In this document: positions 59,771 through 64,000 of the stretch, piece after piece
Numbering within the stretch: position 1 is the first letter of the stretch
How the letters are laid out: the number at the start of each line of letters is the position of its first letter
Assembly: GCF_002441855.2 (NCBI RefSeq)
Contig: NZ_CP029487.1
Location: 2,108,001-2,172,000 of the forward strand
DNA from: Eubacterium maltosivorans
GTDB lineage: Bacteria > Bacillota > Clostridia > Eubacteriales > Eubacteriaceae
Direction: 5' to 3'
DNA length: 64,000 nucleotides
Position numbers and translations under genes: made by a program
Notes under the pieces: model-generated
The model's database searches: none
What the model saw: only the letters and a program-made list of their open reading frames with translations
What the model was told of the DNA's origin: nothing

Positions 59771-60037
59771 AGGGGCATGTTTTTGAATGGAAAATTGAGA
59801 ATGGAGAATTGCAGTGCATATCCGCCCTGACAGATTTGATTGGACGCGGCCTGCGGCCGCACCACCGTGACAGAACCTAAAGAGACGAAGCCTTTTACCT
59901 AAGGAAGGAAAAAGCGGCCTGCGGCCACTGCGCCTCACAACCATATCTTCCTCGCTAAAGCCAACCTTTTATCTCACCAGTGTCCGGCTGTTCCGATCAA
60001 GCGGCACGATTTCCAGCCGTTTTCCACAGCGCCTGGT

Positions 60038-60260
60038 CCTTTTTTCTTATCTGGATAAAAGGCGCAGTCTCGGGCTACGCCACAACCTTGACGTGTCTGG
60101 GTCCCTCTTAGGTTGCTACCGCTTCGCAGTAGCACCGAGAGCGCCAGTCGCACTTGCTCGCGGCTTGCGCCAAAGGGTACGGCGCGTTTCAGACCGTACC
60201 GCTAGGCTCAAGAGACAAAGCCTTTTTCCTTATCTGGATAAAAGGCGCAGTCTCGGACCG
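60038..60260 (+). repeat. GC-rich dispersed repeat, two copies
   Basis: The core CTTATCTGGATAAAAGGCGC occurs at 60046 and 60229, each continuing AGTCTCGG. Between them lie blocks shared with 9694-9740 (GACGTGTC.GG.TCCCTCTTAG, CGCACTTGCTC). Together with 59321-60283 this gap of nearly 1 kb holds no gene that I can support. Confidence 0.8.
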
Positions 60261-60283
60261 CGCCGCATCTTCACAAAAAATCC

Positions 60284-61168
60284 CTACAGGCAATCTCTCA
60301 AAATCACCTCAGGCCGTTCATCCCAGAAATAAGCGCCGATGCCCCGCAGGCCGAGGTGCGCGGCCAGCACGGTGCCGATGGGCACTGGCGCTGTGTCCGG
60401 CATCCCCGCCATCTTCAGCTTATTCTGCAGTGACACAATAAGCTCCTGGCATTCCATGGGGTCGGCATAGGCAATGCCAATGGTCTGGTCCCTGTAGTCA
60501 CCGATCTTGTCAAGCACCTTCTCCACCAGCGCCGCCACTGCCTTCTTATCGCCGCGCACCTTGCCGATGATGTTGAGCTCACCCTGATCCACATAGACCA
60601 CTGGACGGATTTTCAGGAAATCCCCCACCACAGCGACCCCCTTAGACACACGGCCGCCCTTGTTCAGCCACTTCAGATCCTGTACCGAAAAATAAAACTG
60701 GGCATGGGTTTTCAGCTTCTCCGCTGCGTCCGCCAGCAGCGGCAGATCCGCACCGGCGTCCAGCAGGCGGATCAGCTCCATGGCGATGAGGCCGACACTG
60801 CCGCCGCTCTGCAGGCTGTCCACCACAATACACCTGAAATCCGGGTAGGCCTTCTGCACCTCGCGCAGCATCATCCGCCCAGTCTGGCAGCTGCCAGACA
60901 GCTTGGAGGTAAACGCCAAGTACAGCACCTCGTCGCCTGCCTCGGCGTAAGCCTCAAAACGTTTTTTAAAATCGCCGGGGCTCACCTGTGATGTGCCGGG
61001 CATAATGCCCTGACGCATATAGGCATGAATTTCCTCCAGATTTATCTCCACCTTATCCCGGTAGGCGCGCTCCTCCACAATCACATTGAGCGGTATCATA
61101 TCCACCTTCGGATGCTTCTGAAAAGCCTCCGGCATATCACACATACTGTCAATTAAAAGTCGAACCAT
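60284..61168 (-). CDS. DegV family fatty-acid-binding protein
   Basis: 294 residues. DegV fold: LLIDSMCDMP start, the fatty-acid-binding TSQVSPGDF (residues 59-67) and SKLSGSC, then the SGGSVG loop. Homologues such as FakB bind a fatty acid and present it to the kinase FakA; no fakA lies nearby. It is monocistronic, and the intergenic repeats on both sides suggest past rearrangement. Confidence 0.9.
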   Translation of the reverse strand: MVRLLIDSMCDMPEAFQKHPKVDMIPLNVIVEERAYRDKVEINLEEIHAYMRQGIMPGTSQVSPGDFKKRFEAYAEAGDEVLYLAFTSKLSGSCQTGRMMLREVQKAYPDFRCIVVDSLQSGGSVGLIAMELIRLLDAGADLPLLADAAEKLKTHAQFYFSVQDLKWLNKGGRVSKGVAVVGDFLKIRPVVYVDQGELNIIGKVRGDKKAVAALVEKVLDKIGDYRDQTIGIAYADPMECQELIVSLQNKLKMAGMPDTAPVPIGTVLAAHLGLRGIGAYFWDERPEVILRDCL

Positions 61169-61272
61169 TCCTGTTTCCTCAATCTGTTTTCATTTTTTAA
61201 CCTTTAAATCATACCATTTTCTTCTCATGCTTTCAACACCCTCGGTGCTTCTCTCCAGCCAAAAACGCGCCC

Positions 61273-61396
61273 GGTTATGTGTGTTATATGCGTTATGACT
61301 TTCTCACACCCGCAACCCCTCTGCCCATGCGGGTTTCAGTCCATTCTCATAACGCACAGCCCGCTTTTTGATTTTTGCGTTATGAACTGCCCGGGT
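61273..61396 (+). repeat. GTTAT-rich intergenic repeat, direct copy
   Basis: GGTTATGTGTGTTATATGCG then TTATGACTTT, CCATGCGGGTTTCAGTCC, TCATAACGCA and TTTTGCGTTATGAA. It matches the reverse complement of 59643-59770, best in its first 35 bases. Confidence 0.7.
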
Positions 61397-61439
61397 GCTG
61401 TGATATAATAAAAACACCTTATCATCAAAGGAGATCACC

Positions 61440-61895
61440 ATGTTTTCAAATTTAACTCTGCGAAAAATCATCGCCTACGGCTCTGAGGATTATGATCAGG
61501 CGCTGGCCCTCCGGGACAGCCTGCTGCGCAGGCCCCTGGGGCTGAGCCTCTATGACGAGGACCTGAGCGGCGAAAAAGATGCTTATCATCTCGGCATTTT
61601 CAAAGGCCCGGAGCTGGCCGCAGTGCTGGTGCTCATCCCAAAGGACAGCGCCACGCTCCAGATGCGCCAGGTGGCTGTTTCCCAGCCGCTGCAGGGACAG
61701 CACCTCGGCGCAAAGCTCGTCGCCTTTGCCGAAAGCTTCGCCGCCACTCAGGGCTTTACCCGCATCGTTCTCAACGCCAGGCAGACTGCTGAAGCCTTTT
61801 ACCACAAGCAGGGCTACACGACGGTGAGTGAGCCCTTCGTGGAGCTGGGGATTGGGCACGTTAAAATGGAGAAGGCGTTGTCAATTGAGAATTGA
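61440..61895 (+). CDS. GNAT-family N-acetyltransferase
   Basis: 151 residues with AAAGGAG 8 bases before the ATG. Acetyl-CoA binding motif A: MRQVAVSQPLQGQHLGAKLV (Q/R-x2-G-x-G/A type), then RIVLNARQTAEAFYHKQGY (motif B). The pattern resembles ElaA/YitI-like GNAT proteins that have LR.....R.PLG near the N-terminus (here LRDSLLRRPLGLSLYDEDL). The substrate is unknown. Confidence 0.88.
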   Translation: MFSNLTLRKIIAYGSEDYDQALALRDSLLRRPLGLSLYDEDLSGEKDAYHLGIFKGPELAAVLVLIPKDSATLQMRQVAVSQPLQGQHLGAKLVAFAESFAATQGFTRIVLNARQTAEAFYHKQGYTTVSEPFVELGIGHVKMEKALSIEN

Positions 61896-61940
61896 GAATG
61901 GACAATGGAGAATTATCGTGGAAAGGCCGGCGGGAAGATC

Positions 61941-62242
61941 GTTGACAGTGGATAGTGGATAGTTTTGGTGGAAACACCGGCTTTGCCGGGTTTCTTTTTT
62001 TGGCGTCGACCATTTTTATCTGGTTTGCAATACAGTGTCCGCAACTGAAATTTTAATTTTATCCCGTAAAAAGGCCTCCCGAAATCCCGAATTCGCTGTT
62101 TGAAAACAGTTTTCGGGATTTCGGGAGGCTTTTTTAAATTGCGGACATAAAATCAAGCCAGCCACGACACTGCCAGCGCCCTCCATCAAACGCAGCCAAA
62201 GGCTGCCGTTTGCTCCGCAACTATCCATTATCCACTATCAAC
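61941..62242. mobile_element. MITE-like element with 24-bp inverted ends
   Basis: GTTGACAGTGGATAGTGGAT (continuing AGTT, 61941-61964) and its near-complement at 62219-62242 differ at two positions. Inside lies a second, 112-bp palindromic unit (62036-62147) with ends TGTCCGCAA/TTGCGGACA and a core hairpin of about 21-bp arms (CCTCCCGAAATCCCGAA). No coding sequence of its own. Target-site duplication is not evident. Confidence 0.65.
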
Positions 62243-62248
62243 GATCAA

Positions 62249-62286
62249 CTAAAAAAAGGATCAGGCTCGAAAAAGCCTGATCCTCT
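62249..62286 (-). terminator. terminator after tuf
   Basis: GGATCAGGCT and AGCCTGATCC pair, followed by seven Ts on the minus strand. It is 109 bases beyond the tuf stop. Confidence 0.85.
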
Positions 62287-62394
62287 AAATTCTATTCTCT
62301 TTTTAAATTGGTTTACAAATTATTTCAAAAATCCTGTTCATCCTTTCGGATGATTTTTGAAAAATTTGCATTTGCTTCGTTACCGGACTCAGCG

Positions 62395-63588
62395 TCAGTC
62401 TGTAATAATCTTAGCAACGGCGCCGGAACCTACGGTACGGCCACCTTCACGGATCGCAAAACGTAAACCTTCTTCGATCGCGATTGGGGTGATCAGGGTG
62501 ATTTCCATTTCAACGTTGTCCCCTGGCATGACCATTTCGACGCCTTCTGGTAATTTGATATTACCGGTTACGTCGGTTGTTCTGAAGTAGAACTGTGGTC
62601 TGTAGCCATCGAAGAATGGGGTATGGCGGCCGCCTTCTTCTTTGGTCAGGACGTATACCTGGGCGGTGAAGTGGGTGTGTGGGTGGATGGAACCTGGTTT
62701 TGCCAGTACCTGTCCACGTTCGATCATGGTACGGTCGATCCCACGTAACAGGGCGCCGATGTTGTCGCCGGAGCGGCCTTCATCTAACAGCTTACGGAAC
62801 ATTTCAATCCCGGTTACAACGGTCTTTTTGATTTCGTGAATCCCGACGATTTCGACTTCGTCCCCGACGTGTACCACGCCACGTTCGACTCTACCGGTTG
62901 CCACGGTACCACGGCCGGTGATGGAGAAGACGTCTTCTACTGGCATTAAGAATGGTTTGTCGGTGTCGCGTTCGGGTTCTGGAATGTATGCGTCTACTTC
63001 TTTCATCAGTTCGACGATTTTGTCGCCCCATTCGCCGTCTGGATCTTCTAAGGCTTTTAAAGCGGATCCGATAACGATTGGTGTGTCGTCTCCTGGGAAT
63101 TCGTATTCGTCTAACAGTTCTCGAACTTCCATTTCAACCAGTTCTAATAATTCTTCGTCGTCGACCATGTCGGCTTTGTTTAAGAATACGATGATGTATG
63201 GTACGCCTACCTGACGGCTTAACAGGATGTGTTCACGGGTCTGTGGCATTGGGCCGTCTGCTGCGGATACGACTAAGATCGCGCCGTCCATCTGGGCTGC
63301 GCCGGTGATCATGTTTTTAACGTAGTCGGCATGGCCTGGGCAGTCGACGTGTGCGTAGTGGCGGGCGTCGGTTTCATATTCGACGTGGGCGGTTGAGATG
63401 GTGATCCCACGTTCTCTTTCTTCTGGTGCTTTATCGATGTTGTCGAAGGCTACCGCTTCACCGGTTCCGAAACGTTTGTTTAATACGGTGGTGATTGCTG
63501 CGGTTAATGTGGTTTTACCGTGGTCTACGTGACCGATGGTACCAATGTTAACATGTGGTTTGGATCTTTCAAATTTTTCTTTAGCCAT
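62395..63588 (-). CDS. tuf: translation elongation factor Tu
   Basis: Delivers aminoacyl-tRNA to the ribosome. 397 residues, normal length. GTPase motifs [17 protein letters not shown] and NKADM; domains II and III complete. Usually next to fus or rpsJ; here separated from rpsJ by degV, a GNAT gene and repeats. It has its own promoter and terminator. Confidence 0.99.
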   Translation of the reverse strand: MAKEKFERSKPHVNIGTIGHVDHGKTTLTAAITTVLNKRFGTGEAVAFDNIDKAPEERERGITISTAHVEYETDARHYAHVDCPGHADYVKNMITGAAQMDGAILVVSAADGPMPQTREHILLSRQVGVPYIIVFLNKADMVDDEELLELVEMEVRELLDEYEFPGDDTPIVIGSALKALEDPDGEWGDKIVELMKEVDAYIPEPERDTDKPFLMPVEDVFSITGRGTVATGRVERGVVHVGDEVEIVGIHEIKKTVVTGIEMFRKLLDEGRSGDNIGALLRGIDRTMIERGQVLAKPGSIHPHTHFTAQVYVLTKEEGGRHTPFFDGYRPQFYFRTTDVTGNIKLPEGVEMVMPGDNVEMEITLITPIAIEEGLRFAIREGGRTVGSGAVAKIITD

Positions 63589-63681
63589 TTTGTTATCTCC
63601 TTAAAGATTATAAATTAATTTAAATAGATACGATTTGATGCGCGCCGTTTTTTCCATATTCCGGACGGCTTCACTCAGCAT

Positions 63682-63710
63682 ATTATACAATAGCATCCGG
63701 GGGGTTTCAA
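63682..63710 (-). promoter_or_regulatory. tuf promoter
   Basis: On the minus strand TTGAAA (63705-63710) and TATAAT (63682-63687) are 17 bases apart, about 95 bases before the tuf ATG. Confidence 0.8.
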
Positions 63711-63753
63711 GCTTTTTTGTTCCAAAACTTAAATAAAATTGGGATAAAAAAAA

Positions 63754-63782
63754 TAAGCCGGAAGCATCCGGCTTAAAATTTG
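63754..63782 (-). terminator. terminator after the cold-shock gene
   Basis: AAGCCGGA and TCCGGCTT pair around a four-base loop; T-run on the minus strand. Confidence 0.85.
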
Positions 63783-63798
63783 ATCAATCGGTGGCAGA

Positions 63799-63999
63799 CT
63801 ACGCCAGGCAGACGTTCTTAGCCTGCAGGCCGCGCGGGCCCTGTTCGGTGTCAAAGGTTACCTTGTCGCCGTCATTTAAGGTCTTGAAGCCATCGCCAAC
63901 GATGGATGAGAAGTGTACGAATACGTCGTCGCCGTCTTCTCTTGAGATGAAACCAAAACCTTTATCGCCATTAAACCATTTAACTGTACCATTATTCAT
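63799..63999 (-). CDS. cold-shock domain protein
   Basis: 66 residues; a single-stranded nucleic-acid chaperone. RNP1 (KGFGFI) and RNP2 (VFVHF) are intact, start [14 protein letters not shown]. The ATG is at the very edge of the window, so promoter and any cold-box leader lie outside it. Confidence 0.96.
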   Translation of the reverse strand: MNNGTVKWFNGDKGFGFISREDGDDVFVHFSSIVGDGFKTLNDGDKVTFDTEQGPRGLQAKNVCLA

Positions 64000-64000
64000 T

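Noticed and set aside
59642-59944. Short minus-strand frames upstream of the S10 operon
   Set aside because: They translate repeat DNA, have no ribosome binding site, and overlap the GTTAT repeat.
60093-60441. Plus-strand frames near the GC-rich repeats
   Set aside because: They run through repeat DNA and into the antisense of degV; arginine-rich shadow translation.
62016-62228. 70-codon minus-strand frame inside the MITE-like element
   Set aside because: It crosses the palindrome, carries no start signal and has no recognisable protein features.
1-64000. tRNA or rRNA genes
   Set aside because: No cloverleaf-like sequence with a CCA-proximal stem and no rRNA signature was recognised by eye; the ribosomal block here is protein-coding only.

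Overview
The window comes from a low- to mid-GC Gram-positive anaerobe of the Clostridia. Gene content and protein style fit the Eubacterium limosum group (Eubacteriaceae); this is inferred from recognition, not from a database search. Supporting signs are the clostridial ribosomal-protein order running into rpoA-rplQ-ecfA1-ecfA2-ecfT-truA-rplM-rpsI, a KOW-domain gene between map and infA, zinc-type S14, S4 and L36, a phosphate butyryltransferase, a T-box leader and strong GGAGG ribosome binding sites.

Layout. 1-14.7 kb is accessory and housekeeping: cfa, a small unknown protein, a FUSC membrane protein, an anchored coiled-coil protein, an iron-sulfur protein, a fluoride riboswitch with crcB, a MerR regulator divergent from a heterodimeric ABC exporter, a lipoprotein, ptb, a ferritin-like unknown and a NagZ-like lipoprotein. 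15.0-17.7 kb holds a three-gene replication-type cluster (CHC2 zinc-finger primase-like protein, DUF3987 protein, small unknown) that looks mobile-element derived. 18-22.4 kb holds an SDR, a DUF4160 pair, a TetR-controlled ABC-2 exporter operon and a CsoR-type regulator. 22.5-26 kb holds a solute-binding lipoprotein translationally coupled to a membrane GGDEF/EAL protein. 26.2-39 kb holds uppP, a T-box-controlled leuA, a PAS/GGDEF/GAF protein, a rhodanese, an AI-2E-family transporter, typA, an autoregulated MarR/membrane-kinase-fusion pair and a lone fliB-type gene.

39.2-59.3 kb is one long minus-strand block: rpsI, rplM, truA, the ECF energizing module, rplQ, rpoA, then the alpha, spc and S10 clusters back to rpsJ. 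Beyond it are a repeat-rich gap, a DegV protein, a GNAT acetyltransferase, a MITE-like element, tuf and a cold-shock protein.

The most unusual material is not coding. Several dispersed intergenic repeat families occur: a palindrome built from CTCAAAA heptamers that lies just 3' of six gene ends, a GC-rich repeat around CTTATCTGGATAAAAGGCGC, an inverted pair rich in GTTAT motifs flanking degV, duplicated identical hairpins, and a 302-bp element with 24-bp inverted ends. The most interesting protein-level systems are the binding-protein/c-di-GMP operon, the YczE-like membrane domain fused to a cytidylate-kinase-like domain under MarR control, and the His/Glu-rich 412-residue protein.
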